Source: Bostrychus sinensis (Eukaryota > Chordata > Actinopteri > Gobiiformes > Eleotridae). From it: 64,000 nt of DNA. The stretch lies in NCBI GenBank assembly GCA_020698575.1, contig CM036247.1, positions 29,612,431 through 29,676,430 of the forward strand, read 5' to 3'. A program made the position numbers and the translations under genes. Positions within the stretch are counted from its first letter, which is position 1, and each line of letters starts with the position of its first letter. Under the pieces are notes generated by a model that was given only the letters and a program-made list of their open reading frames with translations, did no database searches and was not told where the DNA came from. Positions 54,991 to 64,000 of the stretch are shown here, piece by piece.

Positions 54991-55110
54991 AATTCAGGGG
55001 TAAATATATCCACTGAGCCACAAATTTCTTATATGTTCCGGTGATAATAATTTGTTCTTCTCTATCTCGCAATTGTACAGAATCTTTAAGCTGTCATCTC
55101 TTGCACTGGT
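54991..55110 (-). mobile_element. SINE family 3 fragment
   Basis: The minus strand reads ATTCTGTACAATTGCGAGAT, then TTTGTGGCTCAGTGGATA and TTTACCCCTGAA. This is the region upstream of, and including, the A box of the copy at 16055-16250. The B box is missing where it meets the LINE tail. Confidence 0.5.
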
Positions 55111-55407
55111 CAACAAGTGTAACTCTTGTTATGCTGTACAAGAGAGGATCCTCTGTACCTGGCAATTTACAAGACTGTAAAGATGGACAGAAAGAAGGGA
55201 GGCATTGTGCTCCAATACTTTGAATTTAGATGGCAATTTCATGTTAAAACAGTAGAGTGTAGCATATTGCACATACAATATTACCTTTAGTAAGTAGGCT
55301 GAAGCTGTTTGGCATGTCGCCTTGGTTTCTTGGCAACTTCTAGATGGCCTTGTGGAGAAAATCAATGTGTGGTATAGCGCTACCGCCGTGGATCGCATTG
55401 CCTGGGT

Positions 55408-55560
55408 AGAGTGGTGAAAACTGCTGAGAAGATCACCAGGAGTCCACTGCCCTCTCTGCAGGACCACTGCAGAGTCCTTAAAAGAGCTGCCTACATTATT
55501 AAGGAACCACCCACACCACAGCACAGACTGTTCACACTTCTACCCTCTGGTAAAAAATAG
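55408..55560 (+). mobile_element. LINE ORF2 C-terminal fragment (fourth type)
   Basis: A continuous frame gives RVVKTAEKITRSPLPSLQDH, then CRVLKRAAYIIKEPPTPQHR and LFTLLPSGKK before a stop. This is the conserved end of a fish non-LTR retrotransposon protein (usual pattern RTAExIxGxxLPSLQD...DPxHPxHxLFxLLPSGRR). The minus-strand fragment at 62225-62570 is an earlier part of the same protein type. Confidence 0.7.
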
Positions 55561-56439
55561 AGAAAAATATAAACTGGCACAGAATAAGTATTTGTACAGA
55601 ACATTTTTAAACTTGCTTTTTAAATGTACAAGTGCATTTTAATATCATTTCCTGTTCTTTCTCAGCTTTCTCAACTTAAAACAACACAATATAACTACTA
55701 ATAATAGTCATGTGGTCATAATGTTATGCCTGATGGGTGATGTTCCATGTTATTAATGGAAAGTATGGAACAATAAATTTAGGATTCATTTGAAAACAAC
55801 TCCCAGCCTGTGCAATACCTCTCTTCCATCGTGTCCACTGTATCAATAAAGATACCCTGCCAAACTCCGTGTCCCATAATGGAGTGGCCTGAGCGCGGCG
55901 CTTCAAATAGGCTCTGACTAGACTGGTACAATGAACAGTTTTTTTTTATTGAGAGCTAAGTAAGATAAATTGCCCCTGCACTCACCAGTACAATAGAGGA
56001 CAGGCTAAACAGACAGGTAAATTCTGCTCCTATATCCCGCCCCAAATCCATTGTTATCCTCACGGTTAGAGCTCGCCAAATCCAGCTTCACTTTTGGTTT
56101 TTGAAAGAGCTTTAGCGACTCCAGCTCGTTGAATGGACTGATATAATTTCTGTAGCAACACAATGATTTTGACTGGCTTTCCACAATGGGTCAGAATTAT
56201 TAAAGGACAGAGAATGCTGACTGATATCATAGCCATCGTTTTCAATTGGAGCTGCTTATTGCTGCAAAAAGATTGGCTGTGTCCCATAGGTGAGCGTATT
56301 AGGAAAGCCCTTACCCCCCACGCCCACCCCCACCCCCCCTCCCCCACAGAGGACTTTTTGACTTTTTGTAGCATTTTAAACAATAAATGCATAACAGTTA
56401 CTGAAGCTTTGGTTGACATGCTTGCATACTATTGTGCTG
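55561..56439. other. No gene recognised; C-rich tract
   Basis: Frames on both strands across 56066-56419 are open but I recognise neither. A C-rich tract CCCCCCACGCCCACCCCCAC lies at about 56310-56346. The blocks GCTCGCCAAATCCAGCTTCA and GCTTTAGCGACTCCAGC (56072-56128) look like repeat sequence of an unknown family. Confidence 0.4.
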
Positions 56440-57194
56440 GCTATGTCTTGAAAGTGAAAGACGTAAAAAAGCAGCTAGCGACAAATCTAGCGACATTTTG
56501 GCAGACCCTTAATGACTTAAAAAAGGCGTCAGTAATGTTCTGGGAGAGCGTGAGGTGTAGATTCCCTGCTTTTCCTGCACAGATTCTGCTCTGTTTTTGT
56601 CTCATTCAGAGACAGAGGAGAGCAGCAGCAGCAGTGCCAGTAACTCTGCCTCTTTCCCTTTCTGTGAGTGCTGTCAGTTGTCACTCAGCAGCACACAGCA
56701 GCAAGCAGGACGCACTGTCTGCTCGGTCTGGACAGCAAACACTCTAGTCTTACACTACATAAATTAAGAGAATTTTTATTTACATAAAGTCAGGCTCATG
56801 TTAGACATCATAAATTAATGCTATAAAATGTTTCTGGTATGTTCCAATTCAGTTCATAAAATTGTGTACAGTTATATTATATGACTATTCACTTTTCATA
56901 GCCAGTATTATTTTGAAGAGCATCATTGATTCTCCATACTAACAGCATCAGTGCAACTTTTGCTTATGTAAGTTAGGTTAAACAAGCTTTATGGGACACT
57001 ACTTCAAAAGAGTTTGTAGAAAGTGATTAAGGGAGAACACAGTAATGAATTTTATTTTTTTTTAAATCATTTTGTGGTATATGCAAATTTGGTGCGATGA
57101 CGTTAGTAATATGCAAATGACGTTATGTGGCGACATTTAGCAACTTTATGAGGAGGATCTAGATACTTCCCACTAAAAATAATAGGCGACACTG
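56440..57194. mobile_element. Probable hAT-like element with GGCGACACTG end
   Basis: The right end AATAATAGGCGACACTG (to 57194) is the reverse complement of CAGTGTCGCC, a hAT-like terminus. GTGGCGACATTTAGCAACTT (57126-57145) and, at the left, AGCGACAAATCTAGCGACAT (56476-56495) are the subterminal motifs of the same kind of element. The left terminus is not clear and no target duplication was found. The open frame at 56163-56747 runs across its left part without protein resemblance. Confidence 0.45.
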
Positions 57195-59238
57195 GTTTAG
57201 TTCATTAACATGGTACTTGAAAATCCCTTTTTTTCTGAAGTGGTACTTGGTGTGGTAAATCACTGGTGTATAGGGTTGCATAGGCCTGACCCAAATTCAG
57301 AGGTAAGTTTAAGGTAAGCTTTTTGGTTTGGTTTGAACTAAAAGTTTTTCATGCAGTTTTATTTTCTTTAAAAAAAACCTTTAAAACCCTTTAAGGGGCC
57401 ATATTGTTATTTACAAAAAGTCATAACTTTTGGTGTTTTTTTCTTTCTACTGAAAAAGCTTAGGTTAGGTCCTTTTAAAAATAAACTGTTTTGGAGTCTG
57501 TGTGACGGTTAAATGAGTTGTTGTGGGGTAACTAAAGCACCCTGCATCTCCCCCTGCAGCCTCTGGGCCGAAAACCACACTTGTAACAGAGTGTCGCAGG
57601 AAAGTGGCACACACCAGGCTAGCAATGGCTTTATCACTCGATTTACAGAGTGAACCAAAAGCAAAAAAGCAAAAAACAAAACAAAAACAAAAGTAAAGTG
57701 GAGCAAGGGATAACACAGGAGTCAGGTAAACTAATGAGTATTTACAACAAAAAAAAAAGCAGTAGCTCCAAAGAGAAGAAGGAGCAAAAAGCAACAAAGA
57801 AACAAGCAACAGAAACAGCAGTTACATTGTGCTGCTTCCCCTGCTGGCCACGCCTACTTCACCACTTCATCACCGTGCTAATTAGGCCTGCCTAGCACGG
57901 CTGTAAGGAACACTGGTTAGGGGTTGTTTGCGCTTCCTGGTAAAGACAGGATTTCATTATATCTACATAGTGAGCGAGGAATTCTTGATGTGTAATTCTG
58001 TTGTGTTCCTCTCATCTGGGTTCTCAATGGCAGCATCAATAACAAAACAAATTAGAGAAATATCTAGTGCGCCTGTGGGCATTTATTTATAGATCACATA
58101 TAAAGTTCACGGCCATTGGCTATACACAGAGTCTGAAATAAAGTCTTCTTCCATGCATATTAGCTGTTAATACAATGCATGCTAAGTATAAAATATATAG
58201 TGTGTGATGTAAGCAGATAGGGGCGTTTCCTTAGCCATTATGTCTGACAAGTAACAGCTAACGCTTCCTGTTGTTTACACTCCCTTTGGCCTTGAGTCTG
58301 GGAGAAAGAGGAACTGAAAGAAATTGAAAGGAGGTCAGAAATAAGTCAGAAGTTAGAGAAGCACCCCTGTACGACACACTCGGGCATTTTCAGCTTCCGT
58401 AACTGTCAGCGCCTCATCATACAGGATTGTTCAAACAGAGAAAAGAAGTCCATGCACCTCCATATTGTTCCTTTGGGTAATACTGTCTTTTTAAGGCAGT
58501 TTTGATCTCCGCTTTATGTCAATACCACTCAGCACAATCCCTTATGTTAGCCCTGGATCACTTTCCGACCCAGACTTCTATAAGCAGTATTACACTGACA
58601 TGTCCTGACTTGGCATACATCTTATCAGCCTCTCAACAGCGTGTTGCCATGACTGGACCGTGAGTGACAGCGATGTACTACCTGGGTGGAATAAAAACAG
58701 CGTGGTACAGACTCGGGTTTCCGGTAGGTGCGTCATTCGGAGTCTAAGGCGGGATGGAGAGAGACAGAGCATCAATCACAGTGCTGCTCCGTGTCAGCCT
58801 TTTCCTCCTTTCTCTGTTGTTCAAGCCGAGATGAGTGTAGGTGCCCACAGCCCACAAATGAAACAGCTCCCAGATAAAAGCTGAATGACAATAGACCTGT
58901 AACATACACCGGATGTTTCATTTGGAGTCTCATTGGTAAGTCCTGATAGTTATTTAGATAAGACGAGTTATGTGGATTATACAATGAAAATATTTCACAT
59001 GACACAACTGACTGATGTGTGCTAGTGTTAAATGTTTTTATTAATTTTGCGCTGTATGGAACTTTTATCTAATCAAATATGATTTATGAAAGCTGGGCAA
59101 AAATGACAATCCTTCCACAAACATCAGTTGTATACACCCTGCAGGTAGAGTACTTTGGTACTGCTACAGAAGGACTCAAGTGTTTACATCAAATCATTTG
59201 GTACTACACCTACTACTACAAGTCCTAAAAGTGCTACT
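57195..59238. other. No gene recognised
   Basis: Non-coding; A-rich tracts at 57661-57690 and 57749-57760. TTAAGGGGCCATATTG at 57390 resembles a MITE A terminus without a partner. Bases 58600-58900 are balanced in composition, with no named feature. Bases 58974-59035 are weakly repeated at 60782-60846. Confidence 0.45.
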
Positions 59239-59509
59239 ACTACTAATAATGTATTCAGCTTATATAGCACTTTTCTAAACAGATTTGCGTTACAATTTGG
59301 TGTATTTGAAGCGTAGCTGCCATTTTGTGCCTACGGCCTCTCCAGCCAGCACCAACCACACAGTCACACTGACACATTCATACAGGCAAGGTGGGTGAAG
59401 CGTCAGCCCAAGGACATAATGACAGTATGCGATGCTGACAGTAGGGATCATACCGCCAACCTTCAGGTTAGTGGGCGTATGTCTCTACCAACTAAGCTAC
59501 TGCTGCCCC
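59239..59509 (-). mobile_element. tRNA-derived SINE, family 1
   Basis: The minus strand reads GGGGCAGCAGTAGCTTAGTT + GGTAGAG (A box), AACCTGAAGGTTGG then GGTATGATCC (decayed B box), GTCCTTGGGCTGACGC, GTATGAATGTGTCAGTGTG and the tail AGAAAAGTGCTATATAAGC. This is the most complete copy of family 1 in the window. It abuts the L2 copy that starts at 59510. Confidence 0.8.
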
Positions 59510-60680
59510 ACTACTACGACGAGCTTTTAAACATGATGAATTGCTCTCTTCAGATGGGCGTTTTCCCTGCTGCCTTTAAAACGGAGGTGGTGAGGCCCCT
59601 TCTGAAGAAGAGCAATTTGGATTATAATGATTTTAATAACTACAGACCAATATCCAACTTACCATTTTTAAGTAAGATTTTTTATTCAGCTTAACAATTA
59701 AAAAAAAAATCCTAATATTTTAGAGATATATCAGTCTGGATTTAGTGCGAACCACAGCACAGAGACAGCTCTCCTAAAGGTTTTAAATGATTTTAGATGT
59801 AACTGGGACTCTCAGAAGCTCTCAGTGTTGGTGCTACTGGATCTTAGTGCAGCCTTTAATCACATCAGACCACACTATTCTTTTAAACAGACTCAAACAC
59901 CTCTCTGGTGCTGTTCACAACTGGTTCACGTCCTATCTCACAGACAGAACTTTTATGGTAAGTTTGGATACATGCTCCTCTGAGATCCATGAAATAACAG
60001 GTGGTGTGCCCCAAGGGTCAGTTTTAGGCCCTGTTCTTTTAAATTTGTATATGCTCCCTCTTGGCCATGTCATCAGGAGGCATGGAGTAAACTTCCACAG
60101 TTACGCTGATGACCAATGGATGCCCTTTTTAACTGTATTTTAGATATCAAATCCTGGCTGGTAGAAAACTTTTTACAGCTTAACCAAGAGAAAACTGAAG
60201 TTTTAATCATCAGTCCTGAGGCTCAGAGAGAGAATTCCCTATCTAAATTACAGGCATTTTCCTTAAACCCATCCTCACAAGTGAAAAACCTGGGCATTAT
60301 TTGTGACTCTGAGCTTGTTTTTTTTCCACACATTAAATATGTAACTAAAATAGGATTTTAGCACTTAAAAAACAGCCAGAGTCCGCCCTATTCTCTCTCG
60401 GGCAACACAGAGATGCTGATGCATGCTTTTATCACCAGTTGTATTGACTACTGCAATGCCCTGCTTTCTGGTCTTCCCAAAAAGAGTATTGCACCTCTAC
60501 AACCTTTACAAAACTCCGCAGCACATGTGCTGCCAAAGACCAGAAGGTGGGCCCACATTTCACCGGTTTTGGAATCATTGCATTGGCTCCCCGTGTGTTT
60601 CAGGTTCTTTTTTGGTCTTTAAATGTCTTAATGGTCTTGGGCCTTCTTATCTTTCAGATCTGCTTTTGTTATGAACAAGG
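59510..60680 (+). mobile_element. L2-type LINE, truncated at both ends
   Basis: A second L2 copy. It starts within the region before RT and ends in the C-terminal block without the usual tail. Six or more frame breaks are present. See the protein remnant for motifs. It lies between a SINE on the left and AT-rich DNA on the right. Confidence 0.8.
59520..60674 (+). pseudogene. L2 reverse transcriptase remnant
   Basis: Pieces in changing frames: LLNMMNCSLQMGVFPAAFKT and VVRPLLKKSNLDYNDFNNYR (RT lead-in), then VLVLLDLSAAFN (motif A), GGVPQGSVLGPVLLNLYMLP (motif B), NFHSYADDQ (active-site box at 60102-60113, both Asp kept), WLVENFLQLNQEKTEVLIIS, and finally SCIDYCNALLSGLPKKSIAP plus SPVLESLHWLPV (C-terminal block). 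The motif order is complete but the frame is not. The protein would have primed reverse transcription of its own RNA. Confidence 0.8.
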
Positions 60681-61744
60681 GAAAGACCTTAAAAGTGATT
60701 TTCAGCATGTAGCCTGTACTGCAAGCTTCATTTTTCGTCAGACTGACACACCCTAATATGATTTTTTATACATAAATATACCATGATTTATACAATGAAA
60801 ATATTATCCGTGCCATATTTGACTGATGTATTATGCTAATGTTTTTTACACTGCATCAGATTTTTCATATTCCCTCACAGCCTTGCTTATTCGACTCCCA
60901 TCCACGTCAGCAGAAAGCAGAACCGCAAGTTATTTATGATGCCGGCCCTGCGTACGTGTTTGTGAGTCAATCTGGATTAGGGAGGTTTCTTGCTCGGCTG
61001 CGTCCATATTCTCTGGGCTGTTTCTCTTCTACCTGTCCTTGTTACACGGCAGCTGTCTGTAGCACGGTGCCACCTACAAGCCTGGCGTAATTAAAGTATT
61101 TGATCTCGCCTCCCGCGCTGCACAGACACACATTTCCAGACCGGCAAACACGGCTATTGCCACCGTGATCAATGAGGGAAGGAGAGGAGAGAGCTGCGGA
61201 CTGACAGTGGCGAGATTGAATGAGGAGGAGGAGAAGGAGGAGGTGCGGAGATGAGGAAGAGGAGGGGACTTGGAAGTTATTTAAGAGTGAGAGTAGAAGG
61301 GACAGGACTGATGGAAGGAGTTAAGAGGACATACAATAGCACTTCTGTAGGTTCTATCAAGGGAAAGTCATCAAAAAGCAAGTTCAACATAGGGCAAGGT
61401 TGCACAAATGGGCAGCCAGACCTATACATTTCCTATGTAGGGGTCCTGAAGCCCATCCCGTTCAAACCTACTTCAACCAAAATCAATACTTCCATAGCAA
61501 AAATGCAGCACCTTTATGTGCTGTTTAGTTTCTCTGATTTGTTGTATTCACATTGGTTCAGCAATAGTTTATTCTGAGTATGTCTGGGTATTGTCCAATC
61601 TAGTCTGACTGATTTTGTCTTAATGCACAAGATAATAAGATGACGAGTGCATCTGAAAAATCCCATCAAAATATGGCTGCCATGGCTGAAGTGTCTGATG
61701 CAAGGTACATAACAGTATGTCCTGAGCCACTGTCAAACCAATGC
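60681..61744. other. No gene recognised; unique-looking block and purine tract
   Basis: Bases 60850-61190 are less AT-rich and free of obvious repeats (GATGCCGGCCCTGCGTACGT, GTCCTTGTTACACGGCAGC). Bases 61199-61264 form a purine-rich tract (GAGGAGGAGGAGAAGGAGGAGG-like). No protein match in the open frames. Confidence 0.4.
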
Positions 61745-61950
61745 ACCCTTCAAAAGGCTGCATTCTTCTTTCCTTTAGGCTTTTTTGTTACGGGGTCGCT
61801 ACAGCAACTCAACCACCTCTTAGCCTGTAGTGATTTGCCTGTTAACGTCCTGACACAATTAACTTTGTTTATCCAGGCTTGGAACGGCACAAGGAGTACA
61901 CTGGCTTGTGACCCTTTGTGGCTGGATGCTCCAAAAAACTTGTACAGCTT
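61745..61950 (-). mobile_element. SINE-like repeat with GCGACCCC tail
   Basis: Plus-strand blocks TTACGGGGTCGCTACAGCAA, AACGTCCTGACACAATTAAC, TTTATCCAGGCTTGGAACGG and ACACTGGCTTGTGACCC follow the order of a very common teleost repeat read in reverse. Its tail (GCGACCCCGTAAC...AAGCC...AAAG) resembles the LINE tail at 37640-37697, the expected partner. A scrap of the same repeat may be at 197-230. Confidence 0.65.
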
Positions 61951-62224
61951 ACACCTGTGGAGATCATTTAGAAAGTCCTGGAATGTAAGCATTTAATTCA
62001 ACATTGTATACAGTATATTACAACAATGGAAACAGTTTGTAAAACAGGTTCTGCAATGTACAAAGTGATGTTATGTACTTTCTCATGCAAAAACATGAGA
62101 AAACTAAATGTGCTTCTCTGGACCAGGACTATTGGGGGCATTGGGTAAATATTTCAGGCTTATAGTTTGTGGAAGAAGCTGCATTTTAGCCTAGTGGTTA
62201 TGGTTTTGAGGCTGCATGAACCTT

Positions 62225-62570
62225 TGCTAGAAGGAGGGTTTGAAAAGTTCTTGTCCTGGATAGGATGCATCAATCATGATTGAAGTTGCTCTGTTCCTGC
62301 ATCTGCACATGAAAACAAAGAAGGCTGCACCAATCAAAGTCAGTCGGGAACAGAGAACTAACTATGGCCTTCTTCAGCCTCCTTAAAAAGTACAGATGTC
62401 GGTGGGTCTTTTTGATTATGCTGGCTGTGTTGGCAATCCATGAGAGGTCATATCAGTTGTGCACACCCAGGCGTTTCTCTGTTGAAAAAGGAAGAGATAT
62501 GCAGCCCCTATTGCTAATGTCCACTACCATTTCTTGAGGTTGTCCAGTGCTGCTTGTATAAAATATGACT
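62225..62570 (-). mobile_element. LINE reverse transcriptase fragment (fourth type)
   Basis: The minus strand gives TGQPQEMVVDI, then EKRLGVHN and, after a stop, DLSWIANTASIIKKTHRHLY + FLRRLKKA. This is the region just after the RT active site in a teleost non-LTR element (usual pattern KEMVVDFR...FLGVHITEDLTW...KKAxxRLYFLRRLKKA). Stops and frameshifts break it. The plus-strand piece at 55408-55560 is the next segment of the same protein type. Confidence 0.7.
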
Positions 62571-64000
62571 GCTTGGCAATATGCGAATACTATGAATATA
62601 TGGTCGAAGAAATTGGGACAATAGTGGAACCAAGCCAACACTGTAAGGCAGAGTCCTCAATTTACAACTGCACTACAGCAATATGCGGGGAATGCAGACA
62701 AATGGCTACTGTGACAAGTTTTTAATTTAGAGTTTTAAGTTTAGAAAAGATAAATAAAACTAGAGTACAGGGTCAAATGGGAATGCCTAACAAGAACAAT
62801 ATTACAAACTTATTCAACTGATAAAGCATGGACAGGAGTTAAAACAGACATCTCAGACAGTGCCTATATTTAAAGACTGGCCCTGTCACTGCAATAGAGG
62901 GCTTTCACATCACTTTATAAATACATTTTTCGCCCATTTTTAACGGAATGGGCCCCAGAAGATTGAGCTGGCAGAAAAGAGCTGGAGGGAGAAGGCCCCG
63001 AGGCTAAAGACAAGGACCATCAGCAGAAGGGACTGGGAGAGACTGTCATTGCCAAAAAAGACAGCAGACATTCAACACTAGCCTGTCTCAAGTCACAAGC
63101 AATAAAGTAAAAATATCCCTGTTAAACCCTTATGGGCTTATTTTAACAGGTAAGAGACAGAGCAAAAAAGGCTAATAATATAGGTGCATTTGACATGGTG
63201 GAGCCTAAAATTTTATGAATTACTTACAACTAATAAGGCAATCTCAATGAAAGTAGAGCTTGGAGAGAGCTACAAAATGCATTAGGATTTTTTTTTTTCT
63301 ATGAGGTTCTATGCCAGAGAAATGAGCAAAATATTGTTATGGTTGTTTTGAGCTTTTTTAGGTTGAGATAAAGTGATTTCAGATGTTTCCTATGACTCGC
63401 AGTGAAAGTTGCCCAAACTGCTACAAGATGGTTGGGTAAACTCTTTCAGTCCTCCAGTCACATGGTTCCCCAGACATGTGCCTGACCAGAAATTGGCATT
63501 AAAGGTCAAGATTGTCTAAAAAAATGCAAAAACCTCTACTCAGCATCCTTCAGCTAATATATTCACTACACCTCCTTTGTACTTGTCCAAAATATCTGAC
63601 ATCTAACTGACATTATCTCCAAAACATTTAATTTGTTGTGCCTAATCATATCTATACTAGTCAAGAAACACTGTATACTGCAGAAACGCTTGTGGCTATT
63701 TATAAACGAGGTCCTGAGGCTTAATACAGATCAAGTAGAGGAGATGTTTATCGCCTGGACAGCTGATCCATTAAGTAATGAATTTCTTAATCCCAAGGTT
63801 AACTACAGTTCATATTGGAATTTAAACAATTAGAGCTGCATCAGCTGATCAGATTTCTTCCCACTTCAAAATGTTACATTTAAAGCTCACCTTAAACTTC
63901 TTTCTCTCAGTTGTCTGATACATACTACCAGTGGCTAACAGTGCCCATGAGATCTAGGCCTTCACACATCTGTAAAATGTACCTGTCAGAAGACACGGCT
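62571..64000. other. No gene recognised
   Basis: AT-rich non-coding sequence to the end of the window. The open frame at 63633-63833 does not resemble a protein that I know. No repeat assignment. Confidence 0.5.

Noticed and set aside
56163..56747. 194-codon open frame on the plus strand
   Set aside because: It has no recognisable domain, crosses a C-rich tract and the left part of a hAT-like element, and overlaps an equally open minus frame. It is probably chance.

Overview
The window looks like nuclear DNA from a ray-finned (teleost) fish. It carries degenerate L2-type LINEs, Tc1-like transposons, hAT and PIF/Harbinger-like elements, TTAA-flanked MITEs and tRNA-derived SINEs with fish-type sequences. 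It is AT-rich and intron- or desert-like. No operons, bacterial genes, phage genes, tRNA or rRNA genes, or CRISPR arrays were found. Family names rest on recognition of conserved motifs and internal copy-to-copy comparison, not on a database search. The species cannot be told from the sequence.

Layout. 1-9 kb: a rearranged Tc1 copy (1757-2668), a SINE, and a nested block in which an L2 LINE (5721-7790) sits inside a Tc1 transposase with a clean 6-bp target duplication. 9-19 kb: SINEs, a non-autonomous hAT element with a perfect 8-bp target duplication and a transposase N-terminal remnant (10406-11281), a second MITE nested in it, a fold-back element, Tc1 fragments and a second LINE type (15196-15982). 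19.2-20.7 kb: an 11-bp minisatellite split by a 710-bp Harbinger-like MITE. 21-27 kb: a cluster of TTAA MITEs in opposing orientations, a RecQ-helicase-like fragment with a hairpin, and SINEs. 27.2-32.6 kb: two unique-looking blocks that share a diverged repeat of about 90-110 bp. Between them lie a C/T-rich minisatellite interrupted by a truncated LINE and two opposed Tc1 fragments. 33-48 kb: more TTAA MITEs, LINE scraps, a roughly 1-kb element with 27-bp perfect terminal inverted repeats, a 34-bp perfect palindrome, and a possible host exon on the minus strand (44699-44991). 48-64 kb: two or three hAT-type elements, LINE and SINE fragments, and a second L2 (59510-60680).

No intact protein-coding gene is present. 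Every sizeable open frame with a recognisable product is a broken transposon protein, apart from the RecQ-like fragment. The best candidate for host coding sequence is the minus-strand exon near 44.7 kb. It has an acceptor-like tract, an ATG followed by a short hydrophobic signal-like peptide, and a consensus GTAAGT donor. The main value of the window is its record of nested insertions, which lets relative ages be read directly, and several non-TE repeats that may mark regulatory DNA.
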